From the NCBI GenBank assembly GCA_040904945.1, contig JBBDSM010000003.1:1-64000 (forward strand): a stretch of 64,000 bases of DNA. Reading direction: 5' to 3'. Position numbers and translations under genes: made by a program. The DNA is from JAWLHJ01 sp040904945. Its GTDB lineage: Bacteria; Gemmatimonadota; Gemmatimonadetes; Longimicrobiales; Gaopeijiaceae. The notes under the pieces are model-generated. The model did no database searches and was not told the origin of the DNA. It saw only the letters and a program-made list of their open reading frames with translations. Shown here in pieces: positions 43,301 to 52,474 of this stretch (its first letter is position 1; each line of letters starts with the position of its first letter).

Positions 43301-43367
43301 TCAGCAGAGCGGCGAGGGCGAGCCGGGACAGGCGGGCGAGCCTGGCGCCGAGGGTCAGCCTGGCGAA
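40350..43367 (+). CDS. DUF4175-family membrane protein, 3' end lost in the assembly gap
   Basis: The first 1006 residues are present. Two transmembrane helices (about 30-50 and 60-80), a third at about 152-172, then Ig-like beta domains (about 195-510), and a long Gln/Glu/Arg-rich coiled-coil region (about 525-960) with GGGGGGGGG and Pro/Gly/Glu-rich spacers. The low-complexity tail (GEPGQAGEPGAEGQPGE) runs into the Ns. DUF4175 proteins close MoxR/BatA operons in several phyla; they probably span the periplasm. AGAGAGG lies about 7 nt upstream of the ATG. Confidence 0.85.
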
Positions 43368-43467
43368 NNNNNNNNNNNNNNNNNNNNNNNNNNNNNNNNN
43401 NNNNNNNNNNNNNNNNNNNNNNNNNNNNNNNNNNNNNNNNNNNNNNNNNNNNNNNNNNNNNNNNNNN
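43368..43467. other. Assembly gap (100 N)
   Basis: Unlike the first gap, its flanks share no duplicate sequence, so real sequence of unknown length is missing. The ends of the DUF4175 gene and of the convergent response-regulator gene lie inside. Confidence 0.98.
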
Positions 43468-43805
43468 CCCGCGACCGTGAACGGCTTCGAGATGTAGTTC
43501 ACCTCGGCGACGCGAATGCCCTGCAGGAGCACCTCGTCCTCGGTGTAGCCGGACATGAAGAGGAGCGCCGTCCCGGGATGCAGCTCCCGGAAGCGCTCGC
43601 CGAGCTCGCGCCCGCCGAGCCCCGGCATGACCACGTCGGTGAGCAGCAGATCAATGGGTCCGTCGTGCCCGTCCGCAATGCGAAGGGCTTCCTCTCCGCC
43701 GAGCGCTTCGAGGATCTCGTAACCGTCACGACGGAGCACCTTGCTCGCGACCCTCAGGACGGAAGGCTCGTCGTCGACGACGAGAACCGTCTTTGCGGCG
43801 CTCAT
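43468..43805 (-). CDS. Response-regulator receiver domain, C-terminus missing in gap
   Basis: The first 112 residues of a receiver protein. The acidic pair (D11-D12), phospho-acceptor D57 (LLLTDVVMPG), S85 and K107 (YISKPF) are all present, so it should be phosphorylated by a histidine kinase. This sequence type resembles receiver domains of hybrid kinases, here apparently at the N-terminus. The gap hides whether an output domain follows. AGGAGG lies 4-5 nt before the ATG. Confidence 0.85.
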
Positions 43806-44025
43806 GGCTCCTCCTTGGGATCCGAAGGCGTGATCGGTCGCGGAAACGGACGCTCCGACCGGTCCCGAACAGAGAGAATTATTAGCCAATCTTCATCCCG
43901 AATGCCATGGCCCGTTCGATCCCACGCCGTACGCGCCTTCCGCTACGACCTGTTAAATTCACGTTTCTTCGGGTCTGGCCGACCAATGCGCCGGAACCCT
44001 CCACCCGCACCACCGATGGCGAGCC

Positions 44026-45708
44026 ATGTCCGGACCGCAGTTCATCTACCATATGCATCGGGTCTCCAAGATCGTGCCCCCCAAGAAGGAGATCCTCAAA
44101 GACATCAGCATCTCCTTCTACCCGGGGGCCAAGATCGGCGTCGTCGGGCCGAACGGGTCCGGAAAGAGCTCTCTGCTGCGGATCATGGCGGGTCTCGACA
44201 CCGACATCCAGGGTGAGGCGTGGGCCGCGAAGGGGACGCGCATCGGTTATCTGGCGCAGGAGCCCCAGCTCGACGAGTCGCTCGATGTGCGGGGCAACGT
44301 GGAGGAGGCGGTCCGCGAGACCCGGGACCTTCTCCGACGCTTCGACGAGGTCAACCTCGCCTTCGGCGACGTGACCGACGACGAAGAGATGAACAAGCTC
44401 ATCGAGGAGCAGGCGAAGCTGCAGGATCGTATCGACGCCTCCGGCGCGTGGGAGCTCGACCGCAAGATCGAGATCGCCATGGACGCGCTGCGCCTTCCCC
44501 CAGGAGACGCCGACGTCTCGAAGCTGTCGGGTGGAGAGCGCCGCAGGGTCGCCCTCTGCCGGGTGCTCCTGGAGCAGCCGGACATGCTCCTCCTCGACGA
44601 GCCCACCAACCACCTGGACGCCGAGTCCGTGGCGTGGCTCGAGCACCATCTCGCGGCTTTCCCCGGCACCATCGTGGCCATCACGCACGACCGCTACTTC
44701 CTCGACAACGTCGCGGAATGGATCTTGGAGCTGGACCGCGGACAGGGCATCCCGTGGAAGGGGAACTACACCTCTTGGCTGGAGCAGAAGCGCGAGCGTC
44801 TGCGCATCGAAGAGAAGCAGGAGTCGGCGCGCCAGCGGACCCTCGACAACGAGCTCGAGTGGGTGCGGATGTCCCCCCGCGGCCGGCACGCGAAGGCCAA
44901 GGCCCGCATCAGCGCGTACGAGGAGCTGCTCGCCAAGGACGAGCGCGAGCAGGTCCGCACCGCGGAGATCCTGATCCCCAAGGGCCCCAGGCTCGGCGAC
45001 GTGGTCATCCGCGCGGATCACATCCAGAAGGCCTACGGGGAGACGCTCCTCATCGACGACCTGTCGTTCGACGTCCCGCCCGGCGCGATCGTCGGCATCA
45101 TCGGCCCGAACGGTGCGGGTAAGACCACGCTTTTCCGCATGATCGTGGGGGACGAGCCGCCCGATGCCGGCACGCTGGAGGTCGGACAGACCGTCAAGCT
45201 GTCGTACGTCGATCAGTCCCGCTCCGAGCTCGACCCGAACAAGTCCGTATTCGACGAGGTCAGCGGCGGACAGGACGTACTGCACTTCGGCCGGGCGGAA
45301 GTGAACCCGCGGGCCTACCTTTCGTGGTTCAATTTCCGAGGGGCGGACCAGCAAAAGAAGGTCGGCGTCTTATCGGGAGGTGAGCGCAACCGCCTGCACC
45401 TGGCCAAGCTCCTCAAGTCGGGAGGCAACGTGATGCTCCTCGACGAGCCCACGAACGACCTGGACGTCGACACGCTGCGGGCCCTCGAGAACGCGATTCT
45501 CGACTTCGCGGGATCCGTACTGGTGATCTCCCATGACCGCTGGTTCCTGGACCGGGTCGCGACCCACATCCTCGCCTTCGAGGGGAACTCCCGCGTGGTC
45601 TGGTTCGAGGGGAACTACCAGGAGTACGAGGACGACAAGAAGGAGCGCCTGGGCGACGAGGCCGACCGGCCCCACCGCATCCGCTACAGGAAGCTCGTCA
45701 GGGACTGA
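44026..45708 (+). CDS. ettA: EttA-type ABC-F energy-dependent translational throttle
   Basis: A 560-residue ribosome-binding ATPase with two ABC domains and no membrane segment. Walker A (GPNGSGKSS and GPNGAGKTT), signatures (LSGGERRR and LSGGERNR) and Walker B (LLLDEPTNHLD and MLLDEPTNDLD) are intact. The linker and arm (RMSPRGRHAKAKARI) match EttA. It binds the E site and couples elongation to the ATP/ADP ratio. The family start MSGPQFIYHMHRVSK supports the chosen ATG. It shares one base (TGATG) with the next gene. Confidence 0.95.
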   Translation: MSGPQFIYHMHRVSKIVPPKKEILKDISISFYPGAKIGVVGPNGSGKSSLLRIMAGLDTDIQGEAWAAKGTRIGYLAQEPQLDESLDVRGNVEEAVRETRDLLRRFDEVNLAFGDVTDDEEMNKLIEEQAKLQDRIDASGAWELDRKIEIAMDALRLPPGDADVSKLSGGERRRVALCRVLLEQPDMLLLDEPTNHLDAESVAWLEHHLAAFPGTIVAITHDRYFLDNVAEWILELDRGQGIPWKGNYTSWLEQKRERLRIEEKQESARQRTLDNELEWVRMSPRGRHAKAKARISAYEELLAKDEREQVRTAEILIPKGPRLGDVVIRADHIQKAYGETLLIDDLSFDVPPGAIVGIIGPNGAGKTTLFRMIVGDEPPDAGTLEVGQTVKLSYVDQSRSELDPNKSVFDEVSGGQDVLHFGRAEVNPRAYLSWFNFRGADQQKKVGVLSGGERNRLHLAKLLKSGGNVMLLDEPTNDLDVDTLRALENAILDFAGSVLVISHDRWFLDRVATHILAFEGNSRVVWFEGNYQEYEDDKKERLGDEADRPHRIRYRKLVRD

Positions 45709-46199
45709 TGGCGGAGGACACCAGCAGCCAGGAAGAGCGCGACCGCCTCATCGCCGAGGCCCTCGCGCACGCCGAGGCCCGGGACCAGCTCTACCGACCG
45801 CCGACGGAGATCCTGCCGTCGGGACGTTGGCGGAGCGCGCTCGGCCTGGTGCTCCTGGTCCTCTCGGGGATCCTCACGGCCGCCCCTCCGAGTTGGCTCC
45901 GAGGAGCGCCTCGACCGTCGGTGTCCGACCAGCAGCGAGCTCTCGGTGTCCACGTCGCGCTGGAGCTCCAGGCCGAGCAGATCGAAGCATTCCGCAATCG
46001 AAACCAGCGGCTGCCGGCCGGGCTCGAGCAGCTCCCCGCCGCGCTTCCCGGAATCCGCTTCGTCCGGTCGGACAACCGTCTCTACCAGCTCGTGGCGTAC
46101 GGTCCTGACCGCCGACCCGTGGTGTTGGAGTCGACCCGGCCGGCCCCGGACGCGCGCGACGCGGCCTCGGCGTTCCTCGCTCGTGTGGACGGTCCGTGA
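45708..46199 (+). CDS. Single-pass membrane protein, unknown function
   Basis: A 163-residue protein with a polar N-terminus, one transmembrane helix (about 42-62) and a periplasmic alpha/beta C-terminal domain (RLPAGLEQLPAALPGIRFVRSDN). The latter resembles the soluble part of type II secretion/pilin-like proteins. The start overlaps the ettA stop by one base and its own stop overlaps the next GTG, so it is tightly coupled on both sides. Family not recognised. Confidence 0.65.
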   Translation: MAEDTSSQEERDRLIAEALAHAEARDQLYRPPTEILPSGRWRSALGLVLLVLSGILTAAPPSWLRGAPRPSVSDQQRALGVHVALELQAEQIEAFRNRNQRLPAGLEQLPAALPGIRFVRSDNRLYQLVAYGPDRRPVVLESTRPAPDARDAASAFLARVDGP

Positions 46200-46732
46200 G
46201 GGCCGGAGGACGCGCCGGCAGCACGTTCGGCACCGTGCTGCTCGTGATGGCGACCCTGGCCCTGCTCGCAGCCGTCATGTACCCGGCGGCCCGCGAGCGT
46301 GCGTTCGTCGAGCGGGTCGAGACGATCGTGTCGGACATCGAGCTCGTGCGTGGCACGGCCGACGACATCCGGGAGGCGACCGGCACCTGGCCTCCGAGCT
46401 CGGCCATAGGGGAGCTCGTCCCCGGCCTGCTGCCCCCGGGCGAAGCCGCCGGGAGCTCGGTGGGCCGCGGGCTGGAGTGGCGCCGGTTGGAGTCGGTGGA
46501 GGTGCCCCCTCCCCCCGAGGGCGTGGCAGGCTCCGTTCCGGAAGAGGCCGACGAGCTGGGCCAGGAGGTCCCGACGCCCGAGCCGACGTTCTTCCACCGC
46601 GGAGCGATCTCGCTGCACACGTCGGACGAGGAGATCATCGGCGCGTTGCTGGACCGATATCCCGGGTCGATCGTGCACGACGACGTCTGGACGCTGCTCC
46701 TCCGGCAGGTGCCGTCCCCGTCCACACCGTGA
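46196..46732 (+). CDS. Pilin-like single-pass membrane protein, unknown function
   Basis: A 178-residue protein beginning with a hydrophobic helix (FGTVLLVMATLALLAAVMYPAA) near the N-terminus, as in pseudopilins though without a clear prepilin peptidase site. A predicted helix and a Pro-rich segment (VEVPPPPEGVAG) follow. GTG start, coupled by GTGA to the preceding gene. Both small genes may form a membrane pair co-expressed with ettA. Confidence 0.6.
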   Translation: MRAGGRAGSTFGTVLLVMATLALLAAVMYPAARERAFVERVETIVSDIELVRGTADDIREATGTWPPSSAIGELVPGLLPPGEAAGSSVGRGLEWRRLESVEVPPPPEGVAGSVPEEADELGQEVPTPEPTFFHRGAISLHTSDEEIIGALLDRYPGSIVHDDVWTLLLRQVPSPSTP

Positions 46733-46799
46733 CCATGGGCCGGGAAACCGACACATTACCGTGTCGCACGGCCCGGGACCTTCGAGAACCACGCGAAAC

Positions 46800-49700
46800 A
46801 TGATCCGTATCCAGCGCAGGCCGGAAGTCGACGTCCAGGAAATTCTGGGCGCCATGCGTCAGTACTTCGACCTGGACGGCACGCTCTCGCCCCTCCCCGG
46901 CGAGCGGGATCAGAACTACCTCCTCGAGACCGACGACGGACGCCGCTACGTGGTGAAGGTCAGCTCACCCGAGGAGCCGGATCCGATCCTCCGCTTCGAG
47001 ACCGAAATGCTCGTGAAGCTGGCCGCGGAGACCGAAGGCCTCCTTCCGGGGGTGCACCCGGCGAAGTCCGGCGAGAACCTGGTCGAGTTCGAGGACGCCC
47101 AGGGGAAGAGCCACCGCATGCGCGTGGTCGACTTCCTGCCCGGTACGCTGCTCGCCAAGGCTCGCCCCAGAACGGAGGAGCTGCTCTACGACTTCGGCAG
47201 GCGGGTCGCGGAGCTCGTGAGCGCGCTCGGGGGATACCCGGACCACCCGCCCGCGCGCTTCGACTTCGATTGGGCGCTGGGGAGTGCGGGCAGCGTCATG
47301 GAGCGGTGCCTACACCTGTTCGATGGGGAGCAGCGTGACCTCATCGAGAGCGTGCACCGGTCCTTCGACGAGCGGGGCCACGACTTCCTGGGCCTCGGCT
47401 CGCAGATCATCCACGGGGACATCAACGACCACAACGTGCTCGTGTCCGACCCCGACGGGACACGGCGGTACGTCACCGGCTTCATCGACTTCGGGGACGC
47501 GCATTCGGCCCCGCGCGTGTTCGACCTCGCCATCGCCATGGCGTATGCGACGCTCGGGACCTCGGACCCGGTGACGGCGGCCGCCACCATCGTGCGCGGC
47601 TTCAACGACGCGACGCCCCTCCTCGAAGCGGAGATCGACGTGATCTTCACGCTGGCACGCGCCAGGCTCGGACAGAGCGTCAGCGTGGCCGCGTGGAAGC
47701 GGAGCCAAGGCGAGGCGATCGACGACTCGCACTTCGTGTCGGAGGCGCCCGCGTGGGACCTCCTGCGGCGACTCGACGGCCTATCGGACAAGTTCCTTCG
47801 CGGGGTGCTGCGCGATGCGTGCGGGCAGTCAGCCAACGTCCGCACGCCCTACCTCATGGAGTGGCTCGCGAAGCAGGAGTGCGAACCGGTCATCGACATC
47901 CCGGACGAGGAGGGCGCGCTCGTCGTGCTCGACCTCGCCGTCGACAGCCCGTACGTCGACGGGCACGACACGGACGACACCCCCCTCTTCCAGAAGCGCA
48001 TCTCGCGGATGATCGCCGACGCCGGCGCCTCGATCGGCGTGGGCCGTTACCTGGAGCCCCGGGCTTTCTACCTGACGGACGCGTTCGCGGGGCGGGAAGG
48101 CGATCCGCGCGAGCGGAGAACGGTGCACCTCGGCATCGACCTGTTCACCCACGAGGGGACCGACATCCGGGCGCCGCTGGCCGGTAAGGTGCGCGCCATC
48201 GAGAACAACTCGGCGCGCCTCGACTACGGCCCCACCGTGGTGCTCGAACACCCGTCGCCGCACGGCCGGTTCTGGACGCTCTACGGACACCTTTCCATGG
48301 AGTCCATCGATTCTCTGGAGATCGGTCGCGAGATCCGCGCCGGCGAGCAGTTCGCCCGTCTCGGAGGGCCGCCCGAGAACGGCGACTGGCCGCCACACCT
48401 CCACTTTCAGATCGTCACGCACTTCCTCGGGTACGGGGGCGACTTCCCGGGCGTGGCCCTGCCTCGCGAGCGGAGCGTGTGGGCGTCGTTTTCGCCCGAC
48501 CCGAACGTCATCCTCGGCCTTCCGGTGGACGCGACCTACCAGGAGCCTGAGGAACTCGCGGAGCGGCGATCACGCGCGCTCCCGGCGAACCTCTCCCTCT
48601 CCTACGCATCGCCCATCCACGTGGTGAGAGGCCGGGGCACGCGGCTCTTCGATCCGCTCGGACGGGCGTATCTGGACTGCGTCAACAACGTCGCGCACGT
48701 CGGGCACGAGCACCCCGACGTCGTCCGCGCGGGTCAGCGTCAGATGGCAGTCCTCAATACCGACACGCGCTACCTCCACGAGAAGGTCGTCGAGTACGCG
48801 GAGCGGCTCGCCGCGCTCCTGCCGGACCCGCTCTCGTGCTGCTTCTTCGTGAACTCCGGGAGCGAGGCGAACGAGCTGGCGCTCCGCATGGCGCGGGCGC
48901 ACACCAACGGCTCGGGCGTGGTCGCGCTCGAGGGCGGCTACCACGGCCACACGCAGACGCTCATCGACGTGAGCCACTACAAGTTCGCGAGCCCCGGAGG
49001 CATGGGCGCCCCGCCCTGGGTCCGGACCGCGCCCGCACCGGACGAGTACCGCGGACGCTACGGCCGCAACGTGGCGGACCGCGCGGCCCGGTACGCCGGC
49101 CACGTGAAGGACGCGCTGGCTGACCTGCGCGGCGCGTCCATCACGCCGTCGGCCTTCATCGCCGAGACGTTCCTCTCGTGCGGTGGACAGATCGAGCCCC
49201 CCCACGGATATCTCGCCGCGTCATACGCGCATGTCCGCGCGTCCGGAGCCGTCTGCATCGCCGACGAGATCCAGACCGGCTTCGGGCGGATCGGGAGCGA
49301 CTTCTGGTCGTTCGAGTCACAGGACGTGGTGCCCGACATCGTCACCCTGGGCAAGCCGGTGGGGAACGGCCACCCCATCGGCGTGGTGATCACGACGCCC
49401 GAGATCGCCGAGTCGTTCGACAACGGCATGGAGTTCTTCAGCACCTTCGGCGGGAATCCCGTCTCGGCGGCGATCGGGCTCGCGGTCCTCGACGTCCTGG
49501 AGCAGGAGCGGCTGCAGGACCGCGCCGCAGTGCTCGGCGGGACCCTCAAGGGCTCGCTAGCCTCGCTGGCCATGAGGCACGAGATGGTGGGAGACATCCG
49601 CGGCCGGGGGCTCTTCCTGGGAATCGAGCTCGTGTCCGACCGGGGATCCCGGCAGCCGGCGCCCGACATCGCCCGCTACGTGATCGACCGCATGGCCCAC

Positions 49701-49874
49701 CGGGGCGTCCTCCTGGGGGCCGACGGGCCGGCGCACAACGTCCTGAAGATCAAGCCACCGATGCCGTTCACCGAGGAGGACGGGGAGCGGCTGGTCGACG
49801 AGCTCGACCGCGTGCTCGCAGAAGACGCCGTTCTATGGATGGCGGAGCACGCCCCGGAGGACGACGACGCCTAA
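46800..49874 (+). CDS. Three-domain fusion: APH-type kinase, M23-like domain, class-III aminotransferase
   Basis: A 1024-residue protein. Residues about 15-340 are an aminoglycoside-phosphotransferase/hydroxylysine-kinase fold (catalytic HGDINDHN at 205, metal-binding FIDFGD). About 425-600 is an M23/LytM-like domain with HLGIDLF (H443, D447), LYGHLS and HLHF (533-536), so all zinc ligands remain. About 600-1020 is a class-III PLP transaminase (CIADEIQTGFG, K852 in LGKPVGNG) of the ethanolamine-phosphate phospho-lyase/AGXT2L kind. Kinase plus phospho-lyase would make sense as one pathway, phosphorylating an amino alcohol or hydroxylysine and then eliminating phosphate. No signal peptide, which is odd for M23. 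The fusion is known in scattered proteobacteria and others. Confidence 0.9.
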   Translation: MIRIQRRPEVDVQEILGAMRQYFDLDGTLSPLPGERDQNYLLETDDGRRYVVKVSSPEEPDPILRFETEMLVKLAAETEGLLPGVHPAKSGENLVEFEDAQGKSHRMRVVDFLPGTLLAKARPRTEELLYDFGRRVAELVSALGGYPDHPPARFDFDWALGSAGSVMERCLHLFDGEQRDLIESVHRSFDERGHDFLGLGSQIIHGDINDHNVLVSDPDGTRRYVTGFIDFGDAHSAPRVFDLAIAMAYATLGTSDPVTAAATIVRGFNDATPLLEAEIDVIFTLARARLGQSVSVAAWKRSQGEAIDDSHFVSEAPAWDLLRRLDGLSDKFLRGVLRDACGQSANVRTPYLMEWLAKQECEPVIDIPDEEGALVVLDLAVDSPYVDGHDTDDTPLFQKRISRMIADAGASIGVGRYLEPRAFYLTDAFAGREGDPRERRTVHLGIDLFTHEGTDIRAPLAGKVRAIENNSARLDYGPTVVLEHPSPHGRFWTLYGHLSMESIDSLEIGREIRAGEQFARLGGPPENGDWPPHLHFQIVTHFLGYGGDFPGVALPRERSVWASFSPDPNVILGLPVDATYQEPEELAERRSRALPANLSLSYASPIHVVRGRGTRLFDPLGRAYLDCVNNVAHVGHEHPDVVRAGQRQMAVLNTDTRYLHEKVVEYAERLAALLPDPLSCCFFVNSGSEANELALRMARAHTNGSGVVALEGGYHGHTQTLIDVSHYKFASPGGMGAPPWVRTAPAPDEYRGRYGRNVADRAARYAGHVKDALADLRGASITPSAFIAETFLSCGGQIEPPHGYLAASYAHVRASGAVCIADEIQTGFGRIGSDFWSFESQDVVPDIVTLGKPVGNGHPIGVVITTPEIAESFDNGMEFFSTFGGNPVSAAIGLAVLDVLEQERLQDRAAVLGGTLKGSLASLAMRHEMVGDIRGRGLFLGIELVSDRGSRQPAPDIARYVIDRMAHRGVLLGADGPAHNVLKIKPPMPFTEEDGERLVDELDRVLAEDAVLWMAEHAPEDDDA

Positions 49875-49890
49875 CGGCCCCGATCTCGCC

Positions 49891-51105
49891 TCAGGACGGG
49901 CCCGCGACGACCTCCAGCACGCGCTCCCTGACGAGACCGTCGACCGACATCCGCAGCGCGTAGGCTCCGGGCGATACCAGGCAGGTCTCGCTCCGTCCGT
50001 TCGCAGCGCCCCTCGCGTCCCCGTCGGGCGACACGGAGAGGTCCCAGACGAGCCGGTGCACGCCGGCCCGCGCCCCCGGCAGACGACGCCCCTCCACATC
50101 ACGCCCACCCGCGGCGAGCGTCGCCAAGACACGCCCCTCCACGTCGAGCACTTCGATACGGACGCTCCCGACGAACGACGGAAGCAGGTAGTCGAGGTAC
50201 GCGACGGCTCGGTCTTCGAGGTGGACGGGCGTTGGTGCGAAGAGGTACGGCTCGCCCGACATCAGGCCCTCGACCACGTACCGGAGCGGAGCGATCCCCT
50301 CCAACACGAACCGGCCGTGCCCCCGCGTATCGACCAGGAGATCGCGTCCGTAGATCGTCAGCTCGGTGACATCCGCCTCCGGCATCCCCAAAGAGAGCCG
50401 GTCCCATGCGAGAGCGCCGTTGAAGGACACGTAGACCCCGAGGCGTGACCCGACGAAGAACAGGTCCGGGTTCTCGGGATCCTCGGCGAAGGCCGTGACG
50501 GGCTCTTCTCCCGGGAAGCCCGAGTCCGTTCCGATGACGAGGTCGTACTCGCGTCCGTAGCCCTCGTACCGGACGAGCAGGGGCATCTGGGGCTCGTCCG
50601 GAGGGGTGCCTGCGACGACATACGCGATCCCTCCGTCGTGGGCCGACGCGACCAACGCCCGAACGAAGGTGCCGTCCGGCGCCGGCCCGGTGAGCGTCTC
50701 CCAGGACAGGCCGCCGTCCCTCGTGAGATGCAGCGACCCGTCGCGCCCGCCGGCCCAGAGCAAGCCCGGCTCGAGCGGGCTCTCGGCGACCGCGGCGAGC
50801 CCACCGGGCGCGAGGGACGGGCTGACCGCGGTCCAGCTCACGCCACCGTCCGTCGACCGGTGCACGGCGTCGTCGACACGGTAGCGGAGCGACGGATCGT
50901 GGGGGGACACGATCTCGGTGGTTCCGTCGCCGGACGGTACGGCGGCCCCGGTCTCCATCTCGGCGGCAGACCTGAACTGGATCCCGTGAAACACCTCGTC
51001 CAGCCTCGACTCACGCTGCTGAGCGTCGGCCGCGGCCGGCACCAGCGCGAGCAGGCCCACGACGATCGCCGCACGGACCACCACCCTCCGGGTCGGACCC
51101 CTCAT
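49891..51105 (-). CDS. Secreted BNR/sortilin-like beta-propeller protein
   Basis: A 404-residue exported protein (signal peptide ending near ADAQQ). Several BNR/Asp-box-type repeats are visible (for example STDGGVSWTAV, TRDGGLSWETL, SFNGALAWDRL), giving a seven- or eight-blade propeller. The last 100 residues form a beta-sandwich like those of secretion-sorting modules. Such proteins (VPS10/photosystem-stability-like) bind ligands outside the cell; no enzymatic site is evident. The ATG at 51105 overlaps the stop of the upstream hydrolase gene (ATGA). Confidence 0.78.
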   Translation of the reverse strand: MRGPTRRVVVRAAIVVGLLALVPAAADAQQRESRLDEVFHGIQFRSAAEMETGAAVPSGDGTTEIVSPHDPSLRYRVDDAVHRSTDGGVSWTAVSPSLAPGGLAAVAESPLEPGLLWAGGRDGSLHLTRDGGLSWETLTGPAPDGTFVRALVASAHDGGIAYVVAGTPPDEPQMPLLVRYEGYGREYDLVIGTDSGFPGEEPVTAFAEDPENPDLFFVGSRLGVYVSFNGALAWDRLSLGMPEADVTELTIYGRDLLVDTRGHGRFVLEGIAPLRYVVEGLMSGEPYLFAPTPVHLEDRAVAYLDYLLPSFVGSVRIEVLDVEGRVLATLAAGGRDVEGRRLPGARAGVHRLVWDLSVSPDGDARGAANGRSETCLVSPGAYALRMSVDGLVRERVLEVVAGPS

Positions 51106-51785
51106 GTCAGTGCCCCGACCCAATCGGAGAACGTCCGGCACGCCTCGTCGAGCACCTCGTCGTCGGTGCGGCCCGAGCGCTTGAGCACGTGGAAGCCATG
51201 GTCGGCGCCCTCCAGCACGTGCAGCGTCGGGCGAGGCGAGACGTCGCCCAGCAGGGGCTCCAGCAGTTCGAGGTTGGCCAGCTTGTCTCGCGTGCCCTGC
51301 AGGAAGAGCATGGGAAGCCCGACGCTCTCGAGGTGCGCGCCCCGCTCGACCGAGTCGCGTCCGGCGGGGTGGAGCGGGAAACCGAAGAAGGCGAGGCCGG
51401 CCACACCAGGGAGGGGTTCCATGGAGGCCGCCGTCGACGTCATCCGTCCGCCCATCGACTTACCGCCGGCGATCAGCGGCAGCCCGGGAAACCGGCTGCG
51501 TGCATCCCGGACCGCGGCCCTGACCGTCTCGATGAGCACGGGCGGACGGTCCGGCGGCTTACGGCCCCGTTCCATGTAGGGGAACTGGTAGCGGAGCGTC
51601 GTCACGCCGAGCGCCGCCAACCGATCGGCGACCGCCGCCATGAACGCGTGCCTCATGCCCGCCCCCGCCCCGTGCGCGAAGGCGAAGAGGGCCCGCGGTG
51701 TCCCGTGCGCGTGCGTGAGCAGAGCCGTGACCGGCCCCTTCTCGCCCGCGTCGAGCGTGAACTCCGTCCCGTCGGTCCCGGCCAC
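51102..51785 (-). CDS. Small alpha/beta hydrolase (dienelactone-hydrolase-like)
   Basis: A 227-residue cytosolic hydrolase. It shows FAHGAGAGMRHAFM, the nucleophile elbow GGKSMGGRM, LFLQGTRDKL with the acid, and GADHGFHV with the catalytic His. The family includes COG3571-like esterases; substrates are unknown. It lies 13 bp after the barrel gene and overlaps the BNR gene by 4 bp. Confidence 0.85.
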   Translation of the reverse strand: MAGTDGTEFTLDAGEKGPVTALLTHAHGTPRALFAFAHGAGAGMRHAFMAAVADRLAALGVTTLRYQFPYMERGRKPPDRPPVLIETVRAAVRDARSRFPGLPLIAGGKSMGGRMTSTAASMEPLPGVAGLAFFGFPLHPAGRDSVERGAHLESVGLPMLFLQGTRDKLANLELLEPLLGDVSPRPTLHVLEGADHGFHVLKRSGRTDDEVLDEACRTFSDWVGALT

Positions 51786-51798
51786 CGGTGACCCGCGG

Positions 51799-52470
51799 TC
51801 AGCGCCCGAGCCCGATCCGGAACCCGAGGCTCAAGATCGGCCAGAGATCGATGTAGGTCGGTAGATCGTTTTCGATGCGCGTCTCCTCCGCGTCGAGCCG
51901 GTCCCGGAACTGGGGATCGTCGGAGAGCGTCCCGCCCGACGCATCGAGCGTCACGAGAGTCTCTTCCTGGAAGGCGAGACCGAGATCGAGCGTCAGGCCG
52001 AAGCCGCTCGCCGTGTGCTTTCCGAAGCCGATCAGCACGTACGGCGCACGGTCACCGTTGTCGAGCGTCCCCGTCAGGGTCCCGATCTGCTCAGGGGTGA
52101 ATTCCTGGCCTCCGATGTCCTGCGCCGTGGTCGGCGTCGCGGATAGCAAGACGTCGTCGGATTTGAACAAGAAGCCGGCGCCGATCCGCATCGGGCCGGT
52201 CAGGTAGAGGTCCACGCCGACGTTGTACCAGGTACGCGGCAGCTCGAGCGTCATCTCGATGTCGTCGAGCGTGCCCGTGATGTCGAAGGGGAGAACGCCG
52301 ACGCCCCCTCGGACCACCAGCCGCTCACCCAGCGCCAACCCGGCATCTACGCCGAGCCCGAGACTCCCTCCCCGCACGGCCACGCCGAGCTGCGCCTCAC
52401 CGGCCCGTGGGAGCGCGCTCATCGCAACGAGCCCGGCGACCGCCACCACCCACTTCGACCTTCCTCTCAT
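51799..52470 (-). CDS. Outer-membrane beta-barrel protein, unknown function
   Basis: A 223-residue exported protein: signal peptide (AVAGLVAMSALPRAGEAQ), then repeated Gly-rich amphipathic strands (LGLGVDAGLALGERLVVRG, FGLTLDLGLAF) and a C-terminal strand LSLGFRIGLGR. No family recognised. It starts 4 bp after the MscS channel gene, so the two are surely co-transcribed. Confidence 0.7.
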   Translation of the reverse strand: MRGRSKWVVAVAGLVAMSALPRAGEAQLGVAVRGGSLGLGVDAGLALGERLVVRGGVGVLPFDITGTLDDIEMTLELPRTWYNVGVDLYLTGPMRIGAGFLFKSDDVLLSATPTTAQDIGGQEFTPEQIGTLTGTLDNGDRAPYVLIGFGKHTASGFGLTLDLGLAFQEETLVTLDASGGTLSDDPQFRDRLDAEETRIENDLPTYIDLWPILSLGFRIGLGR

Positions 52471-52474
52471 GGAT

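Noticed and set aside
43300..43530. Second gap as a contig-overlap artefact
   Set aside because: I looked for a shared sequence on both sides as at the first gap and found none.
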